Positions 1 to 6,038 of a DNA stretch of 7,468 bases are shown here, piece by piece; positions within the stretch are counted from its first letter, which is position 1; the number at the start of each line of letters is the position of its first letter. Source of the stretch: Candidatus Heimdallarchaeota archaeon (GTDB lineage: Archaea > Asgardarchaeota > Heimdallarchaeia > Heimdallarchaeales > Kariarchaeaceae); contig JAAFKL010000369.1 in assembly GCA_021399405.1 (NCBI GenBank), forward strand, positions 1-7,468, read 5' to 3'. Under the pieces are notes generated by a model that saw nothing but the letters and a program-made list of their open reading frames with translations, did not search any database and was not told the DNA's origin. Position numbers and translations under genes: made by a program.

Positions 1-1176
1 CCGATCTCCAAGCACCTACCATTGCAACTGAATGGCAAAGAGAATGAGATTAAATTAAAACATTTCATGTCTCACAGCTCAGGTCTACCTAATATCCATC
101 TTTGCGTTATCGTGGAGAAGAAACTAGGGGCAAGGGTCGATTACAATGCTCTTGATTTTGATCGAGAAATTGAAAGTTGGGAGGATCTGTTTGCTTATAT
201 TAATGAATTCTCGGAGTTCATTACCACAAAACCTGGTGAAAGATTTCATTACAGTGATACTGCTTTCTCCTTGCTACAATATGTAATTGAGAAGGTTTCA
301 GGACTTAGTTATAGTCAATTTTTACGAGACAATATCTTCAATCCCCTTGATATGACTGTGGCCACAATCAGATCACAATTCGAGAACAATGGTAACAGCA
401 CTAGAGGCCATTTAACTGATAAGCAAAACGGTGGTCAGGGAGTAACTGCTACCTATGCCAATTATCCCCTTTCTGAATTGATAGATGGAGGTGGAGGTGT
501 GATGACCAATAATGAGGGATTACAGCATTTCCTTTCCATGATGATGAATGGAGGAATGTACAATGGTAGACGACTGATATCTGAACAGAATTATCGGCAA
601 ATGATTAGTCCTTTTGTAGAGATTAACCGTTCTACTCATATTTCCTATGGATTTGGCTGGTTGTTGAGAGAACATAATGGTGTCAGATTTGTGTTTCATC
701 CAGGCAATACTGGTGCATCGACCACACTACTTGGATTTCTGATGAATGAGAATGTCGGTATGTTTGTCGTCAACAATGTTAATTTCCCCCCTATCCCGAT
801 TTACATGAACATGCTGCAGATGATTACTGGTTTCAACTTCAGTCCAGAGGTGGATCAGTTAACCGAAAATCATAAGGAATTTGTGGGCAAATATCTTAGT
901 ATTGGGGGCGTAGAGAAGCTGGAAATTGAGATTATTAATTCGGATCTATTCATTCGATACCTATCGGTTGATGTCTATGGTAGTGATGAATTGTATAAGC
1001 CATTACAACCAGTATCATCAGATGGGACCGGTATGAATGCTGCGGAAGAATTTTATTTTGTTCGATCAGTAACCAGATCACTTGCGGGACAGGAGAAGGT
1101 GAAAGTCATCATTGAAAGAGTTAATGGTCAGGTGTGGATGACCATTGGTATCAACAAATACAAAAAAATCAATTAA
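1..1176 (+). CDS. Serine beta-lactamase/esterase-family hydrolase, 5'-truncated by window edge
   Basis: The reading frame is open from base 1, and the first residues (PISKHLPL) match the conserved stretch before the HSSGLP motif, so the true start lies upstream; a start at TTG 22 would be artificial. Numbering from base 1, HSSGLP is at residues 25-30. YSD at 84-86 is in the place of the class C Y-x-N motif, with Tyr as general base. H-P-G at 233-235 is in the place of the K/H-x-G motif. The SxxK with the nucleophilic serine should lie about 40 residues upstream, outside the window. Residues from about 291 to the end (EFVGKYLSIGG onward) resemble the C-terminal beta-rich domain that many members carry after the catalytic domain. 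The family includes peptidases, esterases and penicillin-binding-like hydrolases, and the substrate cannot be told from this sequence. The catalytic fold is well supported; a resistance role is not implied. Confidence 0.88.
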   Translation, partial: PISKHLPLQLNGKENEIKLKHFMSHSSGLPNIHLCVIVEKKLGARVDYNALDFDREIESWEDLFAYINEFSEFITTKPGERFHYSDTAFSLLQYVIEKVSGLSYSQFLRDNIFNPLDMTVATIRSQFENNGNSTRGHLTDKQNGGQGVTATYANYPLSELIDGGGGVMTNNEGLQHFLSMMMNGGMYNGRRLISEQNYRQMISPFVEINRSTHISYGFGWLLREHNGVRFVFHPGNTGASTTLLGFLMNENVGMFVVNNVNFPPIPIYMNMLQMITGFNFSPEVDQLTENHKEFVGKYLSIGGVEKLEIEIINSDLFIRYLSVDVYGSDELYKPLQPVSSDGTGMNAAEEFYFVRSVTRSLAGQEKVKVIIERVNGQVWMTIGINKYKKIN

Positions 1177-1193
1177 ATTTACTGTATACACTT

Positions 1194-1214
1194 GGGTCCT
1201 GACCCTATTTTTTC
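1194..1214 (+). terminator. Probable terminator of the hydrolase gene
   Basis: Seventeen bases after the stop codon, GGGTCCTGACCC forms a short GC-rich inverted repeat (GGGT/ACCC around a 4-base loop). It is followed at once by TATTTTTTC. A T-run is the usual archaeal termination signal, and the small hairpin may help. There is no gene immediately downstream on this strand. Confidence 0.5.
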
Positions 1215-1273
1215 AAGAGTAATCGATAGATCAATCTTAGTTAATCATATCATTACTTATCATTTCATTTGAT

Positions 1274-1295
1274 ACTTGTTAGTGACTTGTTAGTG
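1274..1295. repeat. 11-bp tandem direct repeat, two units
   Basis: ACTTGTTAGTG occurs twice head to tail (1274-1284 and 1285-1295). A looser copy of the TTAGTGA core follows at 1303-1309. No function is suggested by the position; slippage duplication is enough to explain it. Confidence 0.75.
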
Positions 1296-1412
1296 AATGC
1301 GATTAGTGATTGCTAGTCTCGCAAACAACGATTAGAATGTAAACAATCTTAATTACCTGAAACATGTAAATAAGGAATAAACAGATGAATTTAGAGCATA
1401 TTTGATTTACTA

Positions 1413-1467
1413 TGTATACATTCTTGTATATACAGCAATTCAATTTGTATATACACATGTATATACA
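1413..1467. promoter_or_regulatory. Cluster of TGTATATACA palindromes (possible operator array)
   Basis: The perfect 10-bp palindrome TGTATATACA occurs at 1425-1434, 1446-1455 and 1458-1467. A shortened version, TGTATACA, occurs at 1413-1420, and another lone TGTATACA is at 1183-1190. Centre-to-centre spacings within the cluster are 13, 21 and 12 bp, close to one or two helical turns. Such spacing suits cooperative binding by a dimeric regulator, or alternate TATA-like sites. The location is odd because both flanking genes point into this interval, so no known start codon is nearby. The role is unknown. Confidence 0.5.
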
Positions 1468-1672
1468 TTGAAGATAATAACAGCACACATTGTTTACTAT
1501 TTACACTCATTTTCGATAATAAAGGATTGATGAAAGATAAAAAGTGTGCTCCAAATGCATACTACTAGCCTCTAAACAAATACAAACCGTAGGTGTTTGA
1601 AATCATATTGTGTTAAAACTATGTCAGATGTATGATTTAATCGATTATGTGGAGTTTGAGGGGTGTAAAGAG

Positions 1673-2305
1673 CTACAGGGCATTTCCGTATTTCTCGAAA
1701 TACCAGTCCCTAAAGGCTTCTTCTTCCAGAATAACAGTTAATAGCTTGTTTAGATGTGTTTCATTGTCTGCCTCTTCTGGGGTGCAAATAGATATGGTTT
1801 TACACAGGTTGGAGGGGTGAATTTTGACAATTACACGCTCTGTATCCATATGTTTTAGTGAAAAAGGAAAAACTCGACATCCAAAAGGCTTGAAATCGTG
1901 TATTTTGCAGAGGTTGTCCTCCAGGAAGGTACAGGTGGCAGTAAATGGATTACTTTTCATCCAGTAATTCCGCTCGATATTACCAAATTCAGTCTTTGGG
2001 AGCCTTAACTGTGGAGATAAACTCTCTACAATCTGATCAATTGCATAGCCATGATCCTCGATTCGCTTGATATCAAAGTCTGTAACAGGAATTTTGAGAT
2101 TCGAGCAGCAATCAGCAGTGGATGCACAACTGAATTTTAGGGGTGTAGAGCCTTCTAGATTGATATTTTTGGTGTTCAGGTTAATCTCACCAATGATCAT
2201 TTCTGCGTCCACTACAGGCAGATCTACACGCATAATTTGGTCTTCTGAGTCATTATACATTAATTTTACCGAAAGATCCACCTCATTCAGATGAATTGTG
2301 TCCAT
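1673..2305 (-). CDS. YkgJ-family cysteine-cluster protein (putative metal/Fe-S binding)
   Basis: This 210-residue soluble protein has the cysteine pattern of the YkgJ/CxxCxxCC family. Cys60 and Cys66-Cys67 form a C-x5-CC variant of the first cluster. TCTFLEDNLCKIHDFKPFGCRVFPF follows with Cys125, Cys133 and Cys143, and Cys168 and Cys174 lie near the end. The segment C-x-x-(H/Y)-x-x-(K/R)-P-x-x-C-R-x-(F/Y)-P-F is the family hallmark. These proteins are annotated as zinc- or iron-chelating or Fe-S oxidoreductase-like, but their reaction is generally unknown. Residues 1-55 precede the first cysteine and look beta-rich and hydrophilic, with no family feature I recognise. There is no signal peptide or membrane segment. 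The start is the ATG at 2303-2305; no clear Shine-Dalgarno precedes it. The gene is divergent from the alpha/beta hydrolase with a 58-bp gap, so co-regulation is possible but unproven. Confidence 0.85.
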   Translation of the reverse strand: MDTIHLNEVDLSVKLMYNDSEDQIMRVDLPVVDAEMIIGEINLNTKNINLEGSTPLKFSCASTADCCSNLKIPVTDFDIKRIEDHGYAIDQIVESLSPQLRLPKTEFGNIERNYWMKSNPFTATCTFLEDNLCKIHDFKPFGCRVFPFSLKHMDTERVIVKIHPSNLCKTISICTPEEADNETHLNKLLTVILEEEAFRDWYFEKYGNAL

Positions 2306-2363
2306 CTAACAATTGATATCTTTAGAATGCCTTAGAAGAAGCATTTTTCTACCCTTTTAGCCT
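2306..2363. promoter_or_regulatory. Divergent intergenic promoter region
   Basis: These 58 bp separate the start codons of the cysteine-cluster gene (minus) and the alpha/beta hydrolase (plus), so both promoters must lie here or overlap the coding ends. I see AT-rich stretches such as TTTAGAAT (2321-2328) but no TATA box at a convincing distance from either start. Confidence 0.45.
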
Positions 2364-3131
2364 TTGAAACATGTGCCCATTGCATACAATGGTGAAAAGC
2401 CAATATATTACACCGTTGAGGGTCACGGAGAGCCATTGGTGCTTTTGCATGGCTTCATGAATGATCATCTTATCTGGTATGACCTATCCTATGTAAGAAG
2501 CTTGAAAACCGATTATAAGCTCATTCTGGTCGATTTGAGAGGGCACGGGCAGAGCTACAAACCACATGATCCTGATGAGTACTACCTTACTCACCGTGTA
2601 AAGGATATAATTGCAGTTATGGACACTGTGAAGGTCCGTAAAGCACATATTATGGGTTACTCAATGGGTGGTAGAGTGGCATTCGGATTTGCCAAATACT
2701 CACCAGATAGGGTTCGAAGTCTTATTATTGGGGGTATGAGTCCTTTTGGAAGAATTCCGATTGATATGGATCAGCGAATAAAGGATCTGGAAGGGGGTAT
2801 GAAGGCTTCTGTCATCAATTATGAGAAACAATATGGGCCACTACCCAATGCGGTTAGGGAGAGAATACTGAAAAATGACTCCAAAGCCCTCATAGCTGCT
2901 ACGATGGACACCAGGGACTGGCAGGGAATAGCCGAAGTGCTACCAGAAATGAGTATGCCAGTGTTATATTTTTGTGGTGAGAATGATCTTTTCTACAAGG
3001 AGACGGTCCGTGCGGCTAAATTAATTCCTGATGTTAATTTCATCTCAATTCCTGATGCAAACCATCAACAAGCATATGTGAAAAAACATCTCATATTGCC
3101 CCAAATCATTGAATTCTTGGAGAAGAACTGA
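2364..3131 (+). CDS. Alpha/beta hydrolase fold protein with complete catalytic triad
   Basis: This 255-residue soluble enzyme has the standard order of alpha/beta hydrolase elements. LVLLHGF at residues 25-31 gives the oxyanion His-Gly, and VDLRGHGQS at 56-64 is the usual strand-4 loop. GYSMGG at 98-103 is the nucleophile elbow with Ser100. GEND at 205-208 supplies Asp208 after PVLYFC, and DANHQQAY at 231-238 supplies His234. The region from about 125 to 190 is a short helical cap. Length and motifs fit the hydrolases grouped with esterases, C-C hydrolases and lactonases; the substrate cannot be assigned. An in-frame TAG at 2358-2360 limits the start to TTG 2364 or GTG 2373. I use TTG 2364, with modest confidence, and neither has a Shine-Dalgarno. 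No hydrophobic leader is present, so it should act in the cytoplasm. It converges with the next gene. Confidence 0.92.
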   Translation: MKHVPIAYNGEKPIYYTVEGHGEPLVLLHGFMNDHLIWYDLSYVRSLKTDYKLILVDLRGHGQSYKPHDPDEYYLTHRVKDIIAVMDTVKVRKAHIMGYSMGGRVAFGFAKYSPDRVRSLIIGGMSPFGRIPIDMDQRIKDLEGGMKASVINYEKQYGPLPNAVRERILKNDSKALIAATMDTRDWQGIAEVLPEMSMPVLYFCGENDLFYKETVRAAKLIPDVNFISIPDANHQQAYVKKHLILPQIIEFLEKN

Positions 3132-3134
3132 AAC

Positions 3135-3154
3135 TAATTTATTTTAATTTATTT
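3135..3154 (+). terminator. T-rich terminator made of a 10-bp direct repeat
   Basis: TAATTTATTT is repeated twice head to tail (3135-3144 and 3145-3154), starting 3 bases after the hydrolase stop codon. The + strand is T-rich, as archaeal terminators are. The repeat runs into the last codons of the convergent gene. On the opposite strand it is A-rich, so it would not terminate that gene. Confidence 0.5.
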
Positions 3155-3520
3155 TAATTCCTTATCCCAATCGATCTCGTTGAACTTCATTACAAAATCA
3201 TGCAAGACCAGCAGAGTTTTTCTGATATGGGTTAAAACTACCTTCTCAGAGGGTGTAACCACCTTATCCTCTCTTGCAATAACCATGCAATCAGAGCCAA
3301 TTTTCTCTATGAAAAATACCAGGTTTTTCTGTTCAATACCATCCATAAAGCCGTCTAGTTCAACTTGACGCACATATTGGGTCAACTCATGTAGGTTGGA
3401 TATGGCAGAATTGATCAGTCTACTCTCATCACCTGACATCTCCTTATCCATTAATGCCAGCCGGAACAGATCGTTTTTCAGTTTCAACGATTTATTCTCA
3501 ATAAAGGTTTTGAGATTCAT
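3149..3520 (-). CDS. Small helical protein with two TerB-like repeats, hypothetical
   Basis: This 123-residue, probably all-helical, charged cytosolic protein has two related segments: LMDKEMSGDESRLINSAI (residues 23-40) and AREDKVVTPSEKVVLTHI (about 82-99). Both read as D-K-x-(M/V)-(S/T)-x-x-E followed by a hydrophobic helix. This resembles the 'aDG.is..E' loops of TerB-like (tellurite-resistance fold) domains, where such acidic loops can bind metal ions. The match is by eye and weak, and no tellurite function is implied. The start is ATG at 3518-3520, with a TATA-like box about 34 bp upstream. The 3' end is 17 bp from the end of the converging hydrolase gene. It could equally be a lineage-specific helical protein of unknown role. 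Confidence 0.65.
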   Translation of the reverse strand: MNLKTFIENKSLKLKNDLFRLALMDKEMSGDESRLINSAISNLHELTQYVRQVELDGFMDGIEQKNLVFFIEKIGSDCMVIAREDKVVTPSEKVVLTHIRKTLLVLHDFVMKFNEIDWDKELK

Positions 3521-3549
3521 AATTCTGCAAATTATTCAAGTATTAGGAG

Positions 3550-3557
3550 ATATAAAA
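3550..3557 (-). promoter_or_regulatory. TATA box for the TerB-like gene
   Basis: On the minus strand, TTTTATAT lies with its centre about 34 bp ahead of the ATG at 3520, which would give a leader of a few bases. The same bases on the plus strand read GATATAAAA, identical to the box at 3901-3909. A plus-directed promoter firing into the following intergenic region therefore cannot be excluded. Confidence 0.5.
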
Positions 3558-3788
3558 GCAATTGTGATATCGGAAGTCTGACTAAATAATCTTTTATCAA
3601 ATATTGCCGATTCAACCATAGACAATGCAATTTTGTAATTTGAGAAGCTCGTTATCAATATGATCACGAGAATAATTTATTACAATACTTTCTCAAAAAA
3701 ATAATTTTTAACGGAGAATAGATAATTTATTTGGAAAAAATGATCTTATTAGAACCTCCCCCGTTGAATAATTTCAATGTTTCGTAAT

Positions 3789-3810
3789 GTGATTTTTGAT
3801 GAAATATCAC
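3789..3810. repeat. Imperfect inverted repeat / hairpin
   Basis: GTGAT at 3789-3793 pairs with ATCAC at 3806-3810. Three further A-T pairs follow inside the stem after one mismatch, around a short loop. It is about 110 bp ahead of the longin-like gene's TATA box. It could be an operator or a hairpin in an upstream transcript. Confidence 0.4.
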
Positions 3811-3857
3811 AGAGATTGCGAGACAACCTTAAATATCGAGGTTCGTACTTACATATG

Positions 3858-3873
3858 ATCAGAATTATCTGAT
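3858..3873. promoter_or_regulatory. Operator-like inverted repeat upstream of TATA
   Basis: ATCAGA and TCTGAT form perfect 6-bp arms around a 4-base spacer. The site lies about 30-45 bp upstream of the TATA box, a common position for archaeal activators. The binding protein is unknown. Confidence 0.45.
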
Positions 3874-3880
3874 TTACATA

Positions 3881-3897
3881 CCAATCTCAATGATTGG
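3881..3897. promoter_or_regulatory. Operator-like inverted repeat abutting the TATA/BRE
   Basis: CCAATC and GATTGG are perfect 6-bp arms around a 5-base spacer. The right arm runs into the GGGG just before the TATA box, so a protein bound here would contact or block the factor-B (BRE) position. Confidence 0.45.
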
Positions 3898-3909
3898 GGT
3901 GATATAAAA
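3896..3909 (+). promoter_or_regulatory. TATA-box promoter of the longin-like/membrane operon
   Basis: GGGGTGATATAAAA has its TATA centre about 25 bp before the ATG at 3930. Archaeal transcription starts about 25 bp downstream of the TATA centre, so the mRNA should begin at or next to the start codon (leaderless). There is no Shine-Dalgarno before this ATG, in agreement. A 7-bp inverted pair, TCGTACT (3843-3849) and AGTACGA (3912-3918), flanks the promoter, its right arm lying between TATA and the start. Confidence 0.7.
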
Positions 3910-3929
3910 TTAGTACGAGAGGCGTCAGA

Positions 3930-4505
3930 ATGGCCGAATTTTTAGGGAATAAGAATTCAGAGGAGGGGGTTCAAGCTGTGGTCACCACTGAACTTCTGAA
4001 GCCAGGAGTAATCCCACTAGCGGTTTTTCATGTGTCTGATATGGGTCCTGCAGTACTATTTCGTGATTTTGCCTCACTTCCTGATTATGCCATGGATGGT
4101 GATGAGGTCTTTGCCCACCTGCAGCAAATGGCACTGGGTTATATCTCAGCCCTTGGTATGGGACATGCATACGAGGAGGGAGTTTTCGATCTCCCAGTAT
4201 CAGGTACTAAGAATTATCGTACACTGCTCATGGCCTTCAAATTATTAAACCCAGGGGCTGTAGACCGACGGCTGATGATCGGTTACTATCAATTCGCTTT
4301 TCTTTTTCCACGATCCCTGGCGCAGATACTTCCTGCCCCCTCAGCACTTGAAACCGGTGCAATCAACATTATCAAAAGTATGCTCAGAACCTCGGATAAT
4401 TTGGTCCCTGATATCATTGCAGGGGTTAAAGAGCGAGTATTGAGCTATATCCTTTCTTTTATCAGAAAAAAACAGGTTGACAGGATTATCAACGATATTT
4501 TGTAA
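3930..4505 (+). CDS. Longin/roadblock-like cytosolic protein, hypothetical
   Basis: I do not recognise this 191-residue protein by name. Its apparent secondary structure is strand (IPLAVFHV, 28-35), turn with Met-Gly-Pro (38-40), strand (AVLFRD), helix (about 57-76), strand (GVFDLPV, 84-90), strand (YRTLLMAFKLL, 96-106), strand (RLMIGYYQFAFLFP, 114-127), then helices. That beta-beta-alpha-beta-beta-beta-alpha order is the one found in longin and roadblock/profilin-type domains, which in eukaryotes and Asgard archaea often work with small GTPases and membranes. The final 30 residues (VKERVLSYILSFIRKKQVDRIINDIL) look like an amphipathic helix with a basic patch, possibly for membrane or partner contact. 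No transmembrane segment is present. It heads the cluster: the first membrane paralogue starts 14 bp after its stop, the second 7 bp after that one. The fold call is inference from pattern only. Confidence 0.6.
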   Translation: MAEFLGNKNSEEGVQAVVTTELLKPGVIPLAVFHVSDMGPAVLFRDFASLPDYAMDGDEVFAHLQQMALGYISALGMGHAYEEGVFDLPVSGTKNYRTLLMAFKLLNPGAVDRRLMIGYYQFAFLFPRSLAQILPAPSALETGAINIIKSMLRTSDNLVPDIIAGVKERVLSYILSFIRKKQVDRIINDIL

Positions 4506-4519
4506 GTTGGAAATCGTCC

Positions 4520-5131
4520 ATGCAGGAACTCAAAGCAGCGTCAGTACTGATCTTTTTGTCAAATGCCGTATTGCTTCTAATCCTACCCTTGATTATCCTC
4601 CGAGATCAAAGAATATTTGATCTTGAGTGGTTAAAAATATTACTAGAGGATGTAGAAGTTGATTTTTTATATGTCGTATTAAGGCTTGATCTTATCGGTT
4701 TTATGTTTCTTGGGCTTGGTTTTTTCCAACTTTGGAGGGTCGAGATAGCAGAAATTAGATATCTTATCGCTGCTCTTGCCTTATGGGTTTGGATCCCGGT
4801 AAGATATGCATTCCAAACAAACTTACTAACAGTAGCGGAGGGAGAGGGGCTAAACGTAGACATTTTGATTGTGCCATGGTTTTTGATAAGTACCTTACTA
4901 TTATCACTAAGTGGTATTTCAAGGATTCACAGGTGGTACACCGCATTTATCATACTCAATCTGATTAGTGTGGGACTAATGTTATTTGCACCACTTGCCG
5001 GATATATGATTAAAGGGGCTATAGTGCCATTTTTTGCAATCAATGCAGCTCTTTCGATATACGAATACGACCCAAATCAAGAAAAAAACGAATTTAATTA
5101 TTGGATGTTTTTCAGAAAAACAAGGATTTAG
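4520..5131 (+). CDS. Six-helix membrane protein, paralogue 1 of 4
   Basis: This 203-residue integral membrane protein belongs to a family I do not recognise. Helices are at about 8-27, 50-71, 82-104, 113-131, 140-158 and 163-180. Features shared with the other three copies are Asn15 in helix 1, Asp57-Leu-Ile-Gly60-Phe61 in helix 2, Arg95 in helix 3 (WVWIPVRYAFQ), SGISRIHRWY at 131-140 after helix 4, and Pro170 in helix 6. The N-terminus is only a few residues long, and the C-terminal tail of about 23 residues is charged and probably cytosolic. It follows the longin-like gene by 14 bp without a promoter in between, so it should share its transcript. The helix 5 to helix 6 span is shorter than in the other copies. 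No transport, enzymatic or channel signature is visible. Confidence 0.82.
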   Translation: MQELKAASVLIFLSNAVLLLILPLIILRDQRIFDLEWLKILLEDVEVDFLYVVLRLDLIGFMFLGLGFFQLWRVEIAEIRYLIAALALWVWIPVRYAFQTNLLTVAEGEGLNVDILIVPWFLISTLLLSLSGISRIHRWYTAFIILNLISVGLMLFAPLAGYMIKGAIVPFFAINAALSIYEYDPNQEKNEFNYWMFFRKTRI

Positions 5132-5138
5132 ATGTTTT

Positions 5139-5768
5139 ATGAATTTAATTAGAAACGGTAGCCTCATCTTACTTTTACAAAATATAATGATTCCAACATA
5201 TTTAATTAGTCAGGAAATCGGATCCTGGGAGATGAGAAGGTTTTTCCATTTTTCATTAGTACCTTCTGTTTTGCTATTAGATCTGATTGGCTTCAGTTTG
5301 ATAATCAGGGGTCTTGCCGAACTTGAAGATCTTGACCCAAAAATAGAACACAAGGTCCATACCTTTGTAAATAGTATTTCCTATTGGATCATGTTTCGTG
5401 TTTTAGCCATGCTTTTAATTGTTGGAATGATCTGGAATGACTCAACTGGAGATGAATTCGAATTAGGAAAGCTTGTTGCAGTTTTCCTTGTAGTTTCAGC
5501 TCTGGCCTTCTTCATTAGTGGGATGCAAGGACTTGATAAAATCTACCAATGGTACACGTCTGTAATGCTTGTGGGTTCATTCTTGTTCCTGTGGGGGGTG
5601 TTCACCATACGAGAGGCGAGTGAAGACGGAGACATATACTGGAGCATGTTTTTCTTCATCGGTGGGTTTATGAGATTTTTTCTGACCCCGTTGTTTGGCA
5701 TAATGGCCTTACGCTCGATTTATATCAAGGGATTTGATGCTTTGCAAGTACAAACCTCCAGTGTGTGA
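5139..5768 (+). CDS. Six-helix membrane protein, paralogue 2 of 4
   Basis: The protein has 209 residues, with helices at about 8-24, 38-57, 78-97, 110-128, 139-157 and 167-190. The frame is open back to 5034, inside the previous gene. ATG 5139 is chosen because MNLIRNGSLILLLQN then aligns residue for residue with the starts of the other copies (Asn15 fixed), and because it sits 7 bp after the previous stop. Family positions are Asp48-Leu-Ile-Gly-Phe52, Arg87 and Pro184. The motif after helix 4 is altered: Gln130-Gly-Leu-Asp-Lys134-Ile aligns with Ser-Gly-(I/L)-Ser-Arg-Ile elsewhere, followed by the same Trp-Tyr-Thr as copy 1. An acidic loop (REASEDGD, 158-165) separates helices 5 and 6. Tight spacing makes it the third gene of the longin-like operon. 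Function unknown. Confidence 0.82.
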   Translation: MNLIRNGSLILLLQNIMIPTYLISQEIGSWEMRRFFHFSLVPSVLLLDLIGFSLIIRGLAELEDLDPKIEHKVHTFVNSISYWIMFRVLAMLLIVGMIWNDSTGDEFELGKLVAVFLVVSALAFFISGMQGLDKIYQWYTSVMLVGSFLFLWGVFTIREASEDGDIYWSMFFFIGGFMRFFLTPLFGIMALRSIYIKGFDALQVQTSSV

Positions 5769-5812
5769 ATTTATCGGTGGAACCAATATATATTCGAATT
5801 GCAAACATTGTG

Positions 5813-5937
5813 AGTAGGGGTTTCAAGGTGGGCAAATCGATAAGATAATAAGCAGTAAATGTGGATAAATTAGAAGATGAACTGGATTAAGACAGGGTCT
5901 AGGGTTATGATCGATCGATATCAACGATATTTTGTAG
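5813..5937 (+). pseudogene. Decayed 5' fragment of a fifth membrane paralogue
   Basis: Bases 5876-5905 (starting GATGAACTGGATTAAGACAG) match the start region of paralogue 4 at 6798-6827 nearly base for base. They encode MNWIKTGSRV against MNLIKTGSRV. Similarity also reaches upstream: GCAGTA-(A)TGT-GATAA at about 5849-5866 corresponds to 6754-6769, and looser similarity runs back to about 5813. Relative to paralogue 4 about 25 bp, including its TATA-like box, are missing just before the ATG. After codon 12 the hydrophobic helix is lost and the frame ends at 5967-5969 after 30 codons without membrane sequence. It is best read as a remnant of tandem duplication; a conserved leader or regulatory copy is the alternative. 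Confidence 0.6.
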
Positions 5938-6002
5938 AATTAACGCCCAATACGGCAGTAGAAGACTGAATACCCAGAAAGGATTTTAATAGTCATACAT
6001 CA

Positions 6003-6012
6003 TATATGTATA
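6003..6012 (+). promoter_or_regulatory. TATA box for paralogue 3
   Basis: TATATGTATA is centred about 31 bp before the ATG at 6039 that paralogue alignment selects, predicting a transcript start a few bases ahead of that codon. It overlaps an inverted pair, ATACAT (5995-6000) and ATGTAT (6006-6011). The upstream in-frame ATGs at 6006, 6015 and 6021 lie inside or just after the box, which argues against using them. Confidence 0.5.
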
Positions 6013-6038
6013 TTATGGCTATGAGTTCTTTAAAAAAC

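Larger units (their letters stand above)
1177..1672. other. Convergent non-coding interval of 496 bp
   Basis: This lies between the 3' ends of two converging genes. It holds the terminator at 1194-1214, an 11-bp tandem repeat at 1274-1295 and a palindrome cluster at 1413-1467. No protein-coding region is convincing. The only long frame, on the minus strand at 1303-1488, reads as Cys/Tyr/Ile-rich low-complexity sequence caused by the AT-rich repeats. No tRNA or rRNA is visible. Confidence 0.6.
3521..3929. other. 409-bp divergent promoter region
   Basis: This separates the TerB-like gene (minus) from the longin-like operon (plus). The left end holds the minus-strand TATA box. The stretch from about 3560 to 3780 is AT-rich and shows nothing I can name. 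The right end has inverted repeats at 3789-3810, 3858-3873 and 3881-3897, then the plus-strand TATA box. One tiny frame (3739-3786, 15 codons) has no support as a gene. The length is large for a compact archaeal genome and suggests regulation. Confidence 0.6.

Noticed and set aside
250..258. YSD in place of Y-x-N in the beta-lactamase-family protein, considered as an inactivating change
   Set aside because: This Asp variant is frequent in the non-lactamase members of the family and does not by itself mean loss of activity.
1303..1488. Minus-strand 61-codon frame rich in Cys, Tyr and Ile
   Set aside because: Its composition comes from the TGTATATACA repeats read as codons; it has no start context, family pattern or neighbour support.
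1530..1568. 12-codon frame MKDKKCAPNAYY preceded by a GGA-like site
   Set aside because: Too short to support and in a convergent spacer with no promoter; could be chance.
3739..3786. 15-codon frame (MILLEPPPLNNFNVS) in the promoter region
   Set aside because: No promoter spacing, no recognisable product; chance frames of this size are expected.
4606..4863. Minus-strand 85-codon frame inside paralogue 1
   Set aside because: Opposite-strand shadow of a gene with clear membrane-protein and paralogue support.
5034..5138. 35-codon N-terminal extension of membrane paralogue 2 overlapping paralogue 1
   Set aside because: It is the out-of-frame shadow of paralogue 1's end; alignment of all four copies places the start at 5139.
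6006..6038. Upstream ATGs adding up to 11 residues to paralogue 3
   Set aside because: They overlap or abut the TATA box and lie outside the exactly aligned family start.
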